Source: Isoetes taiwanensis (taxonomy: Eukaryota > Streptophyta > Lycopodiopsida > Isoetales > Isoetaceae). Taken from it: DNA of 64,000 bases. Where the stretch lies: the NCBI GenBank assembly GCA_021234155.1, contig JAJEKV010000008.1:3886085-3950084 (forward strand). The letters run 5' to 3'. Position 1 is the stretch's first letter. Each line of letters opens with the position of its first letter. Shown in pieces: positions 1 through 10,754 of the stretch. The position numbers were made by a program, and so were the translations under genes. The notes below the pieces were generated by a model that worked only from the letters and a program-made list of their open reading frames with translations, was not told where the DNA came from and searched no databases.

Positions 1-724
1 TTATCAACCCATATATATAAATTTGAATGAAAACTCCAGTCTCATAACATATCTTTCGAACTTGCAGTTCTATGTCGTTTCAAGGATCTGGCATCTGTGG
101 CCGAGGCACAGGTAGAGGTGGGGCGACATGTCAAAGCAACACATGATCTTACTGAACAAGTTGAAAGCACTAATCCAGCCAGCGGTTCAGGTATTCATCA
201 GTTTTTCTTATATATTTTGTTTATGTGTATCTCCTTTCATTAGGTTTCCAGAATGTTTTTCTTTAATACTACAGTTATTATCCGCTAAGAAGCACATGTC
301 CTCTAATACTTCAGTTCATATGTCCCAAGATGTATGCAAATATATGCTATGACGAGATATCTTTATTTTCTTATTTTTCTTCATGTTCTATATTGGTTCA
401 TTTCTATATCTAGTATTTTTAGTCTTCTATAGTTAGTAGAATAGTCTTCTATAGTTAATTGTGCTTTCAGATTAAGATTAAAGTCCCTAAGCTCGGTTTC
501 AAAGTCGTAAACGGTATTTGGTGCATATATTCCAAGCATTATGTTTGTTTCTTATCTCTGGATTCTATATTGACAAACCCCTTCTTTTTTTCGGACAAAA
601 CGCCCCTGACGCAATTTAAACTAAGTTTAAAATCTCTCAAGTTCAGTTTCAAAGCGCGCCAAGCGCATTTTGTTGCATACGTTGCAAGTTAGCATATATA
701 TTTTCGCATTTCAACATTGACATT
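1..724 (+). other. Upstream intron/exon region of gene X, copy A
   Basis: AT-rich sequence, also present at 26604-27320 and in reverse at about 48390-49085. It probably contains short exons and introns of gene X: an acceptor-like CTGCAG stands just before the coding stretch at 740. Open frames are short and not convincing alone. Two GCGC-type near-palindromes (about 598-618 and 651-672) lie here, a motif that recurs throughout gene X loci in this window. Confidence 0.45.
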
Positions 725-1745
725 ATGCTATCATTCTGCAGGAACACAAAGGACAATCAAAAGGAAAACCAAACTCGATCAAACATCCTTAGCCCGGAAA
801 AAGCAAAGGACGATGAAGACGTGACCATTATAGACCCACAGCATATGTTGATGTTAGAAGATACATCTAGAATAATAAAGGCTCATGTAGAACCTTCCTG
901 TCCAGAAGAAGATCTTATAGAGGGGTCAGAATGGTATATCGAGATCTTCAAGACCGGTTGGAACACAGATCTGATTTTTATGTCTAGGGTAAAAGAGACT
1001 GATCAAATGAAGAAGCAGAGAATCATTGTCACCTGCGAAGAACAGGACGATTCATATTGTTCAGTATTACTTGAAGTGGAGCAAAAAACTAAGAAGAGCC
1101 TAAAGAAGATTAATCGCTGCAGTTCTAATTGTTTTAAAGAGATTGGCCGATACCCTGTTCAAATTTGGCTGGACAGTTGGAGCCCTTGACGTCTAAAAGA
1201 ATATGCGAAGGGCTTTCAACTGTATGACGAGCCATCAGCACAAGGCCCTCAGGTAGTGTCTACATGCAGGCATTGAAGGATAAGGAAGATGCAAGTTCTA
1301 GGAGGCGTGGACACTACGTAAGTCACAGCCCTTATAAGTGATGATGACAAGACGAGGCGCTTAGGAGACGATGAGCAAGCTCAAAAATATACCGACAAGT
1401 ATCCATCGGCCTTAGCTTCACTCATCCCCGTCCCACGCTTGATAGGCTTTTCAAGTCCACTAAAGCTATTTATGTCGCCAGAAGGTACGACAAAGCAAAG
1501 ACTCTTGGAAATAGTTAATAGCATGATCGAAAATCCAGGCGGTACCAATGCCGCCAGATGTAGTGCCTTACGATACGAAGACGCGGGAAGGTACTAACGT
1601 GGAACAAGCCGGATGACTTCATCAACAACCAAGACGCATATTTCATGATAATAGATGGCAAAGATCAATAAAGCTCGGAAGGTTCTCGATTCTAAGGCAC
1701 AAAATAATGGAAATCGGCTATTCTATAGGTTGTACTTTCGGTCGC
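725..1745 (+). pseudogene. Gene X fragment (unknown family), copy A
   Basis: I do not recognise this family. The open part (725-1189) encodes a lysine- and acid-rich protein. After 1189 the same protein continues in shifted frames to about 1745, as comparison with the intact minus-strand version at 47284-48053 shows. The C-terminal part corresponds to the region with the motif IIDGKHSIKAQ, which distantly recalls the DGQHR/ParB-like signature; that is inference only. Copies occur at 26604-28320 and 46411-50772. Past about 1745 copies A and B leave gene X, while the minus-strand locus continues into an intron and further coding sequence, so A and B are 3' truncated. Frame breaks may be decay or assembly error. 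Confidence 0.5.
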
Positions 1746-2600
1746 CTATCTTCTTGCATTTTAAGTTATTTTTTATTATTCTTATAGAAAATTGCCTAGG
1801 GCACTCCATTGCATTGGCAAAGAATTGATGGGCAAACGACATTGCATTAGCTTGAAATTAATGGTGAACTTTGAAAATTTTGTAACATGTTTATAAAAAT
1901 GTCACTCACGTCTATGATAAAGCCGCACTCCACGTGGTTGATTAAGTGTAGTGTTGGCATTAAAAGTGGACTTTGATGTTTTGTAGCACATTCATAAAAA
2001 TGTGGCATGTCTATAGGGTATGACATTTATGATTATCTAAACCGGGCTTACATATCTTCACCAACATCTATGAAGTAACAAACTCAAGTTGATTGAATTC
2101 CAAAGATGTTGTTTATGTTTTGAAATCCCCAAGTGCTTATGCTTGTTCTTGTGCTTTGAATGCCATCACAAAAGAGCTCTGCTATAAATACCAAAACTAC
2201 CATGGTTGATCCATTGGTCATCAATATCTCTTAGTAAACATGATCACCAATTCATTGTTTGCATAAACAATGGTCGCACAAATCAAACCCCATTGCAAAA
2301 GAATCGCACAAAAATTATTGCCTTGTCATTACTTAGACCATTAGGAAAAATTAAAATAAAACCTAAAAGCTGGAGATGTCACAACTATACGATCTTTATG
2401 AAAAATACAGGTCTTACAAATGTTCTTAAGATATATCTATAATTAGACAAATCAAATTGTAAATAAATTGGCTAGAACAAACATGTGTAGTAATGCAACA
2501 GCTCGGGAAAGGACGTTGATGCCACAATGTTAATTGATTTCTCATATAGAACATATTCTCCAAATGTGAGAATACAGATTAATCATTATTAAAGCTATGA
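1746..2600. other. AT-rich stretch with no recognisable gene
   Basis: Non-coding in appearance and conserved with copy B (28321-29150). A plus-strand open frame at 2206-2442 is kept in part in B but has no recognisable content. A TATA-like CTATAAATA lies at about 2182. I see no RNA gene or transposon terminus. Confidence 0.5.
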
Positions 2601-2601
2601 A

Positions 2602-4107
2602 CTAAGAGTCTATAAACATAGCACAACATGAAGTTATTTGCAGAGTTATTTGCAGATTTAGAAGATGGAGGTCTGCCATGATGGGTAAAGCTTTTCTGGC
2701 GCCAAAATAATGCCTCAGTTTTAGAGTTTCGTAAGAGAGGATTGAGACAACTTCACTCACGAATTTGGGAGTGATTACGATGTATAAATAATCAAAGTAA
2801 AAAACAAATGCCAAATTGCCAAGTGCTAAGTTGCTTATATCAGATGGAACCCTATAGTTTGTGCCTTTCAGCAATGTTGTAGCTAAGAATATGGGCATGA
2901 CAATAGCAATGTAGTAAATATGGCAACATCGAGGTGATAGTCCAGTACATCAGATAGAAAATGCTACATGTGCAAATACATGATATTGTTTAGGTGCAAA
3001 TTATTGCAGATATAGAAGAAAGTGTTAGATCCAAGATCCAAGAACATGCAGATTAAGATCTAGGAAAGGGTTGCTGGACCATTTTAAAATATGCTTACCT
3101 TCAAACATACTGCATGTTGTTTAATGAGGCCTGTAGCATATGCATGGACCATACATCATTCTTGAAATCATTACCGCAAAAGGAAGCCTGCACAATTATC
3201 TATGATAGTGCCATCAAGATCAAACTTTTTTATGTCTTTCTCACATAAGTAGGTCTTACATAAGGCTTTTGTGTTTCTGTTTCACTAAATCAAGCTCATC
3301 AAAAAGAAGAAAACAGGAAGAATGACATGCAAGTAACCAGTACAATGCTCTTATGCGGAATTCTCCATTATAAAAGAATGGTCACTACATGATGATATAA
3401 TGCTGAAAAATAACAGAGAAGAGTTGGCAAGTGCAGAGATACCGTGAGAGATATTTATCTGTATGTTAAAGCTCCCTTTAGGCATACATCTGGAGCGCAG
3501 TAGCAACAACAAAAGACTGCAAGCAAATCCGCAATAGCTTCTTCTACCTGTGTAAGTGTGTTGTTTAAGAACCCTGCTAAGATTTGTTTTAATCTTATCC
3601 ATATTAAAAGCAAAGAGGTTGGCTGGCAGAGATTAAGAGAAGTACCAAAAAATCCTAGAAATATAGCTCCTAGCAACTCCGTAGTAGTGTGCCATCCTGC
3701 TTTCTATTCCGCCTAAATCGGCTCAGGCAGTCTTTCACTTCCAATGTCGATCCATTCCGGATTATTCTGCTTTGATTAAGGATTTCAAATGATCGGCACC
3801 AATCGTAACGATGAGATAAAAGGGTTAAAATCAGTGATAAGTAAAAATGGTAAAGGGAAATAATAAGCATACTTGCATAGCCGTGAAAATGGAAAGACTC
3901 CATCGCGATAGCAGGCTCCACCGTTGAAAGCTCGGGATAGCTCGGGAAGTGGCTCCTATCGTAAGAAAGAAAGCCTAAACAAAGGTTAGTTGGAAGAAAG
4001 AGCAAGATGATGTCACGTGGCCAGAATAAATCTAAACCGTCCAAATTAGGACGTGGTCCACTACTCGCATTAAAACATAAGATTGTTGCCACGTGGCGGG
4101 GTGCCAT
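2602..4107 (-). pseudogene. Captured gene fragment with HAD-like FDLDGTIID motif, copy A
   Basis: Read on the minus strand, about 3225-3175 encodes FDLDGTIIDNCAGFLL, followed by a GTAATG donor-like site. FDLDGT is the motif-I signature of haloacid-dehalogenase-type phosphatases, whose first Asp is the nucleophile. No second HAD motif was found. Minus-strand open frames up to 4107 and down to 2602 could be further exons but contain nothing I can name. The layout is repeated at 29152-30650 in copy B with the motif intact. It stands head to head with the leader ORF region to its right. A fragment of a host gene captured by the repeat is the simplest reading; a chance motif remains possible. Confidence 0.33.
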
Positions 4108-5139
4108 TGGTCAGGCTGGATCTATGGCCCCCTGGCTTTAAGGTTAAATCTCAGCCATTGAGATTGAGAAATGCCGAACAATGCTTGGCATCTCTCTTTA
4201 AAATCCTATTATCAACCCTTTTTAATTTGGGTTTATTCATTATGGCCAAAAACATTTTGGTATTTTTTGAGGTTGATTTTCTAAGGTTTAAAGAATTTTG
4301 TATGCTTGGGGAAAAAAAAAATCGATTAGCCAAAAATCAAATGAAAAATATTTAGTATGATTTTGCGGTTTCGATATTTCTGATTTCCCCCTTCCCTCCC
4401 CTCAGGCGCCACCGCCTAGCACCTGCGCCATGGCCGACATCACGTAGTTAGCCCAGGGGGATAGCACAAGCAACAGGCAGAAGCCCCACAGAGCCACGAG
4501 ATCCACAGCACGGTATCAGTTTAGCTTCATGGTACAGGATCCAAGCAGCCCTTGCAGCCACGGCCTTGAACCCGGGACCCGGGAATCGGATCACGACTAA
4601 CAGCATAAGCGGCTTGGTCAAGAGGCGATTCGTCAGAGGAGACTCAGCCAGCCCAGCATCGGGTCCCTGGCCACGGATTTTCGCTACAGACATATTGTGC
4701 TTGGCCACAGGGAGGCCGGACTTGCCCAGCAACGAACTTCTTCGGCCCCTCCTTTTACACCCGGCTGCTCTCTGCAGATCCGGCTATATCACGCTCGTCC
4801 AGGCTACCTGCTCCTCTTCGATCGGCGTTCATCTGGCTTTGCTTTGGTTTCCATTACTTTCTCCGAGACATTAGGTTGGGCTTTGCTATTGATTTACTTT
4901 CCTATTCATGTCCAATGCTTTCCTATTGATTTGCTTTGGTCCCTGTTGATTTGCTTTGATCTTGCCTATTGATTTGCTTAGATCTAATTCGGCTTTGTCC
5001 GCCTTTGCCCATACATTATCTTTGGGCCTATTAATTTGCTTTGACTTGCCTTTGTTGCATTGGTTTGCTCTGTCCTCCTCCCGCGCATCCTTGCTCGCTT
5101 CACGTTCCTTCCTCAGTTACGGCCTAGTAAAGCGTCAGC
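4108..5139 (+). promoter_or_regulatory. GC-richer leader region upstream of the plus-strand ORF
   Basis: From about 4385 the sequence becomes clearly richer in G+C than the DNA to its left, with a pyrimidine-rich tract CCCCCTTCCCTCCCCTC. It runs to the ATG at 5140. Between 4880 and 5050 the phrase CTATTGATTTGCTTTG recurs about five times with variation. The region is conserved in copy B (30650-31680). It looks like a promoter and 5' untranslated leader, but no TATA box is convincing. Confidence 0.35.
4880..5050 (+). repeat. Short degenerate tandem repeat CTATTGATTTGCTTTG
   Basis: About five variants of a roughly 16-22 bp unit lie just upstream of the leader ORF, and the same array occurs in copy B at about 31410-31570. 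The pyrimidine bias and position fit a transcribed leader; the function is unknown. Confidence 0.6.
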
Positions 5140-5697
5140 ATGACCCGGAAGATTAAGCGCATGGCTAGGGAGACCCGCAAATCAAAGAACCTGATTCAGG
5201 CACCCGCGTCAGGCTTTGACAAACCCTATGACCCCACAATTGAGCCATACCTTCAGGCAGCCCCCTTCTTTGGGCCCCAGCGTCCCATCCTGACCCATCT
5301 TTCCGGTGCATCTTTAGCTGCGGCCTTGGACAGGATTGATGCTCAGCTCCAGTGTTTGCCTTCAGGGATACTTGCCAGGATCCACACGGTCCGCTCTACC
5401 GTTACTCTCACAGAGACGTCTGCTCAGTTGCCACTAGAAGGCTGGGTACAACTTCTTGAGTTATTGCTACGATGCCGGGGGGGCCACCCGATCACAATAA
5501 TGTTTCACCAGTGTCTAGCACAGGGCCCTCGCCTGACCATGTGAGTACTATGCCTGCGGCCGATGCTATGCCTGGGACTGATGAACCGGTCTCAACGCCC
5601 GCACAGCCTCCGCTTAAGGATTTGTTGCCCACTGCCCATGCCGAGGTCCCGCCTTCTGAGTTTGGTAGTGCCACAGAACATGCATTGCCCCTGACCT
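5140..5697 (+). pseudogene. Leader ORF of the Ulp1-MULE segment, 5' part (interrupted)
   Basis: The frame opens at 5140 (MTRKIKRMARETRKS) and runs to 5544 in frame 1. A frame change then continues an alanine- and proline-rich, low-complexity protein to 5697. The N-terminus is strongly basic, which would suit a nuclear or nucleic-acid-binding protein, but no domain is recognised. At 5697 the sequence is interrupted by a short-LTR retroelement and resumes at 9250. Copy B has the uninterrupted version (31685-32577). It ends next to the MULE TIR. I cannot say whether it belongs to the MULE or is an older gene into which the MULE was inserted. Confidence 0.4.
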
Positions 5698-5841
5698 TGT
5701 AACGGACCCATGGGAGACCGCTCGAGTAGATCTTGGTGTGCGTTCCCGAGACACCGGCATAAATGGGTAGAAGCGACTACTCATAAACGTCTAGACGGTT
5801 TTGCCCAGTTGGTTAAGGGCATGTCGGTTAGGAACGTTACA
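5698..5841 (+). repeat. 5' LTR (144 bp)
   Basis: Starts TGTAAC and ends GTTACA, a 6-bp terminal inverted repeat as expected for an LTR. It differs from the 3' LTR by a few bases around 5745-5760. Confidence 0.88.
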
Positions 5842-5843
5842 TT

Positions 5844-5855
5844 TGGTATCAGAGC
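5844..5855 (+). other. Primer-binding site, initiator-Met tRNA
   Basis: TGGTATCAGAGC lies two bases after the 5' LTR. It is complementary to the 3' end of plant initiator methionine tRNA, the commonest primer of plant LTR retrotransposons. Confidence 0.88.
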
Positions 5856-6129
5856 AAAGTTGGATCTTTGGATATTGACATTATGATCTGTGGATTGCAG
5901 AGAGATTTAGAAGTGCTATCCTCAAGAGGAGTAGTAGTATTTAGAGGCTTTGTGGTTACTATAGAAGTATTCAAGAGAGAAGTCTCCATATAAGCAATGA
6001 GAACAATTCCTGATGATGTTGAGGTATGAATTAGTGAATAAGTTGGCATTGCATATCGATTTTATAAGTTGCTGGAGAATTGCTTCACCAAATCAATGAT
6101 CGACCCATGAGGACATGGGTTAAATTTTA

Positions 6130-6140
6130 GAAGGGGAGAC
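6130..6140 (+). other. Polypurine tract before the long LTR
   Basis: GAAGGGGAGAC directly precedes TGTAACAGTCC, the start of the 2.8 kb LTR. It would prime plus-strand synthesis for an element whose 3' LTR is 6141-8975. Confidence 0.7.
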
Positions 6141-8975
6141 TGTAACAGTCCTGGCCACCTAATGGGTCAATATACATATTTATGTATGTATATACATATT
6201 CATGGCATGTATACAGCATGAGACCAGGGTTTTGTCTCTTTGGAGAAAGTATTGTTGCAGAGCATGAAGGCAGGGAGCAATTCTGTGCAGTTTTAGAACC
6301 CGATGTTTGAAGCATCATATCTCGGCGACCCATGATCCTTTTCAGGTGATTTTTCTTTTGCTGGAAAGATATTTAAGTTAGCTTTCCGGAATGGGTCTGA
6401 TCAGGCCGAAACTCATCCGTATGAGAAAGTTATGACAGAAATTGTGATGCTGGGTCAGAATTGACTGCACTATGTATGTTCTTCTGCAGTTTGATTCTTG
6501 GAGTTAGAAGACGATCTTTGGAGGCACAATCAATTGCAAGGGGTCCAGAGGTCTATCCGCGAAGAAATTCTAAGGTGGGGTTTTGCTGAGTTAATTTGAG
6601 ATTTGATATGGACTGCCATGGTTAGATCTATGATGATTTGTTAAGAGGGTTATGGCTATGTATTTCCAAGGAACTATGGCGTGTAAAAACTCCAGAGGTA
6701 AGAAATCATAGTTGCTTCTACGCCTAAATTTGTTCATGCTTTTGATAAGATATTTGGGTGCTTATGAGTTGATGTGAACATAGAAATTCAGAAACAGATT
6801 GTTTAGGCTTTGCTTAAGCAGATGGCATGGGATCTAATTGAGAAAAGCTGAATTGATGCATGTGGATTCTTTTTAAGCATTTGGGCATAGCTAGGAATGG
6901 TTGATTTGCATTGGACTTCTTCAAAGATAGAGATTGATGCTGCCTCAGAGGGGTATAGAGGCCTTTTTGCCGAGATTTGCAAGCCTAAGCTAGTCTAGTT
7001 GAAGAGAAGCTGAGAGGGATATGATGTATTTGTATATAAAAGGACCGGATTCAATGGTAAAGGGGCATTTTGGCTGAATCAAGGATATCATGGAAGGATT
7101 TTTGGAGCTATCTGGATGGGTTTGGATTCACGTGAAAACATGCCAAAACAGCTTGGGAAGTGTGGATTTGGGCATGGAAAGTCCCGATTCGGGATGCGCA
7201 ACTCCGATATAGTAAGATCGGGCTGGAATACAGAGGTGTTGTGGCTATTCTGGTCTTCTAACTTGTTGTTTTTTCTTTCTTGTCTCATTTGTGATATATG
7301 CATGTTGTTAACAAATTGGTAATTGGTAATGATATAATAATAGGTAAAGATAGAAGCCAAAGGGGAACAATGGAAGTGTAAGGGCTATGGTATGAATATA
7401 GATTAGCCAGTAGAGCAGTTGCAGGAGATCTAGGAGATCTGAGTGGTAACGTAAACTTAAATAATTCTAAGAACATGAGACATGGATATTTTGGCTCGCA
7501 GAGGTGGAGCCATAGTTCGGAATCATTTGACAGTTGATATAGCGATTGTGGTCATGGCATAGTCGATGTGGATTTGTAATCCAGAATGAGTTCCACCTTA
7601 GATGCACTAATAATCCTTAGCTATAGAAAGAGGGTTTTTAATTGGAATATTAAAAACCTTAACTAATTGGAGATAAATAAATGGTGGAACCTTAGAGATC
7701 AAATGAAGTTGGGCCGAGAGAGCAATATGAGGCATATGTGGGTGTCTAGATGAGGCTATGGCATGGAGCACTGTTATTCTGAGTGTACACTGTAAGTTTC
7801 CAAGTTATTGCACTATACTTTGTCAAAGGCATCATAGCTAATAGATTATCCTCAGGGAGAATGGTTTTGAGGTAAGGTTTGCATTGTGTGGATTGTTAGT
7901 ATCTTTCCTTGTTGTAGCTACATCAAGGATAGTTAGACTTATGGCTTCCTCGACGTGTCGGATTGCGATCATTATCTTCATCAGTAACCTAGCTACTTCA
8001 ACTTGGGCAGGTTGTATAGACAACATCAGCAACAATATAATCTAGGCACATGATAGTAAACATTCTAATGAACTTCACATGTCTTGGTCTTGCATTGTCC
8101 ACTGTTGTCTTGGTATTTGATGTCTATTGAAACCTCCGGGGTCGGACTTCTAGGTTCGGTGGCCTAGGTTGCTCCGGCATGCTCATGTTCATCTGTGATT
8201 CTCTATGGTATTCTTGTGCTCTGTGACACCGGGCGTTAGTTCTCCTGGCCGGGATTGCTACGTCAGTCAACTCTTGTGAACTCCATGGTAAGAGGTCCTC
8301 CAGCGCCAGACGTGGGCTGGGAAGGGTATGCGCATACGAGGTTTACCCCACCAACTCCGCCAACGGGGCTCGAAATGTGAGCTGGCTGGGCATTTCTCTG
8401 CTAACAGGGCCTGCATGTAGGCTGGCTGAGCTTCCCATTGTCCCGGAGCTATGTGTCATGATGGTTTGGTATTTTGACTATGTTGTTTGCTTCTAATGTT
8501 CCTGTTTGGTATTTCCTTGGATTATGTTGTCATTGTGATAGCGTTGTACTCACGTAGGATTTTCCGTCTGTGTTTGTGCTTATCCAAGATTTCCAGAGTA
8601 TTCCCATGCATGCAGTGGCAGCCAGGGATCCCCACTTAGTCACGAGGACTAACCCCAGTAAGTGTATGTGCAGTGAGTTAACAAGCAGTGGTCAAGCTAA
8701 CGGAGACAATGTAGCCGAAGAGCATGGTCGCGCTAGAAGATTCTGAGCAAAACTACTGCATTTTATCGTATTGTGTAGTGAATTCACATTGTACTTGATG
8801 GATATTGAGTTTATAGAATTTGTCCATTGAATATGAAGAATGAAAGTTCAATTGTCAAGGAAGATTCAATTCTTCACCATACTCAACTGTTTGCCACACA
8901 AACCTAGTAAGAGTTTTCGCAAGTTTTGACAAGATCCCGAGTTGCCAGGAGGGTCAACTCGGCAGGCTCGTCACA
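6141..8975 (+). repeat. Long gypsy-type LTR (2.8 kb) inside the short-LTR element
   Basis: Begins TGTAACAGTCC after a polypurine tract and ends GGCTCGTCACA immediately before a TTGGTATCAGAGC primer site. The interior has no coding sequence. Its right third (about 8140-8975) is homologous, inverted, to 50773-51540, which confirms the right boundary. No 5-bp target duplication flanks it, so it is not a plain solo LTR. The order LTR-PBS-PPT-LTR-PBS-PPT-LTR suggests a tandem array produced by recombination or retrotransposition of a two-LTR intermediate. Confidence 0.62.
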
Positions 8976-8977
8976 AT

Positions 8978-8989
8978 TGGTATCAGAGC
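8978..8989 (+). other. Second primer-binding site, initiator-Met tRNA
   Basis: A second TGGTATCAGAGC, two bases after the CGTCACA end of the long LTR, so the LTR is followed as well as preceded by retroelement priming signals. Confidence 0.82.
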
Positions 8990-9090
8990 AGGGCTCGAGT
9001 TCGAGTCTCCATGGGGGCAAGTATGACCCGAAATACCGTTGGACGGTAGGTCATGACTTGGTTTGTGATGCTCGAGGACGAGCATAGTCT

Positions 9091-9102
9091 AGTGGGAGAG
9101 AT
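9091..9102 (+). other. Polypurine tract before the 3' LTR
   Basis: AGTGGGAGAGAT, preceded by CTCGAGGACGAGCA. This combination is typical of the 3' end of plant Ty3/gypsy elements and abuts the 3' LTR. Confidence 0.85.
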
Positions 9103-9244
9103 TGTAACGGACCCATGGGAGACCGCTCGAGTAGATCTTGGTGTGCGTTCGAGAGACAAGCATAAATGGGTAGAAGCGACTACTCATAAACGTCTAGACG
9201 GTTTTGCCCAGTTGGTTAAGGGCATGTCGGTTAGGAACGTTACT
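9103..9244 (+). repeat. 3' LTR (142 bp)
   Basis: Direct repeat of 5698-5841, followed by target duplication GACCT (9245-9249). The last base is T rather than A. Confidence 0.86.
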
Positions 9245-9249
9245 GACCT

Positions 9250-9612
9250 TTGGCGTATTGTAGGTCTGAAAGAGACGGGTAACTCGCCTGCTACAGATGA
9301 GGTTGCCTCTTTTTTCAGTCAGGTGATGCACATACCTGCCGACGGCATCCGTTCGGCCCAGCGTTGGAGCAGCACGGCCCGACTGCCCCCATCATCTCTT
9401 GGTCTGTTTTCAGGATGCTCTTTCCAGGCTACACATCTTACGGCATGGCAATCATTTGAAGGGAACCACCTTCTCTGTTCAGGAAGATTTGACCCCAGCA
9501 CAGCTTTGCAGGCAGAAAGAAGAGCTATGTCGAGTACGGAGGCTCGGCAGTGTATAGGGGAGGCCAGGCTATCATTCGGGATCAGTGGCCGGCTGATCCG
9601 GCTCAAGATATA
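9250..9612 (+). pseudogene. Leader ORF, 3' part after the retroelement
   Basis: The open frame (DLWRIVGLKETG... to RLIRLKI) continues the ORF broken at 5697; joining needs one frame change. It stops at 9611-9613, ten bases inside the MULE TIR. The part from about 9413 to 9590 is repeated at 32386-32575 and again, in direct orientation, outside the right TIR of MULE B (40348-40540). No known domain is seen. The GACCTTTGGCG junction and copy B show that it was one piece before the insertion. Confidence 0.4.
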
Positions 9613-10390
9613 AATACCCTGGTTTTGGGGATCCCGGAGCTAGAGATCCCGTCCTCCGGAATCCCCAGGCATTCTCGACAGGATCCGTTCGGGGACCCCG
9701 TTTTACTCTTCACATGCGGTGCACTGTCGCCGATCCCGCCGTCCGAAAACCCCGGCCGAATCTCCGCCGTCCGCAGAGATCCCCTCCTCCGGGATCACGC
9801 TCGGTGATCCCCTCCTCCGGGATCACGAGGGCCTGGTCGATATCCTCTCCCGATATCGGCCGTGGTGATCCCCACCTCCGGGATCACATCCATGGCAGGG
9901 CCGTGATCCCATCCTCCGGGATCACGCCCCCCACGACCCCCCGTTATCCGCCACGGACGCTGGTGATCCCCGTCTCCGGAATCACGGTCAACGGAACGGT
10001 TGTGATCCCCTCCTCCGGGATCACACCACCGGCGACGCCGTTATCCGCCAGGTTGATCCCCGTCTCCGGGATCACACGTCCGTGGCTGACCTGCCCGATA
10101 TGCCACGATGTCCGCCACGCTGTAATTGGGTGATCCCGCCCTCCGGGATCCCAGGTCCGGGGCTGACCTGGCCGTCACGCCATGTCATGTGCCAAGGTGT
10201 TCATGAGTGATGCCGCCCTCCGGGATCCCACGCCCGGGGCTGACCTCCCCGATGTGGCACGCTGTTCGCCAAGGTGTTCGCCACGGTGTTCGCGAGTGAT
10301 CCTGCCCTCCGGGATCCCACGTCCGTGGCTGACGTGGCCGTCAAATCGCGACCGTCGGTTATCCCGCCCTCCGGAATCACGTCCTTGCAA
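9602..10390 (+). repeat. MULE A left terminal inverted repeat with hairpin array
   Basis: Starts CTCAAGATATAAATACC. It matches the left TIR of MULE B (32578-33360) and, inverted, the right TIR of MULE B (40345-39590). It is GC-rich and carries about eleven imperfect 23-bp palindromes: arms GTGATCCC and GGGATCAC around a 7-nt pyrimidine centre ending CTCC. Clear examples are at 9804-9826, 9865-9887, 9903-9925, 9963-9985 and 10002-10024; more diverged ones are near 10052, 10130, 10206, 10295 and 10357. Long TIRs are normal for MULEs, and dense subterminal palindromes could be transposase-binding sites (inference). Confidence 0.85.
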
Positions 10391-10497
10391 TTACGTGCCG
10401 TCCACATGGTAGCATCGAAGCGGGCCTTTCAAATTTAAGGCTGACGACTGAATTATTACGCCGTACGTTGCCAATAATGTGGTGCCACGTAGACAAG

Positions 10498-10521
10498 TGA
10501 TTCCGGAGGAGGGAATTCCCA
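10498..10521 (-). repeat. Single reversed hairpin unit
   Basis: GTGATTCCGGAGGAGGGAAT is the same palindrome family as the TIR array but in the opposite orientation (purine centre). It lies between the array and the zinc-finger gene. Confidence 0.6.
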
Positions 10522-10754
10522 TGCTTCCGGAGTGCAATTTTTGGATTGCTCTGCACCCGACCTCTGCCCCATTTTCTGAGAGGAGGGGGTCCGATTCAGG
10601 CGGCGCTGTAGCCGCTGTGTCTCGATACGAAGGCGCCAGAGTTACTTTGACTTGTTTAAGGTAAAAAATCGATTGAATAGACCTCGGTCGACCTCGGTTT
10701 ACTGTTTTTTAACCTTTGCTTTGTTTTTTAACGTACTCTTGCATGTCCTTGCAG

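Larger units (their letters stand above)
5698..9244 (+). mobile_element. Short-LTR (TRIM/gypsy-like) retroelement with a nested or tandem LTR
   Basis: Two near-identical 142-144 bp direct repeats starting TGTAACGGACCC and ending in GTTACA or GTTACT bound the element. A TGGTATCAGAGC primer site follows the left one and a purine-rich AGTGGGAGAGA tract precedes the right one. The 5-bp target duplication GACCT stands at 5693-5697 and 9245-9249. Copy B carries the unoccupied site at about 32220. Removing the central 2.8 kb LTR leaves only about 430 bp of internal sequence with no coding capacity, typical of TRIM-like non-autonomous elements. Confidence 0.85.

Noticed and set aside
4560-4640. tRNA-like 3' half (TTGAACCCGGGACC on the plus strand)
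   Set aside because: No matching acceptor stem, D-arm or anticodon arm could be folded from the neighbouring sequence.
6141-8975. Solo LTR with target duplication
   Set aside because: The flanks differ and are themselves a polypurine tract and a primer site, so a tandem arrangement fits better.
9053-9245. Start of the 186-residue frame at 9053 as the true start of the leader ORF
   Set aside because: Its first 64 residues lie in the retroelement's tail and 3' LTR; copy B shows the gene continues from the left instead.
9778-10380. CRISPR-like array: palindromic 23-bp repeats separated by variable spacers
   Set aside because: Spacer lengths are irregular, units are diverged, the DNA is a plant transposon TIR, and no cas-type gene is present.
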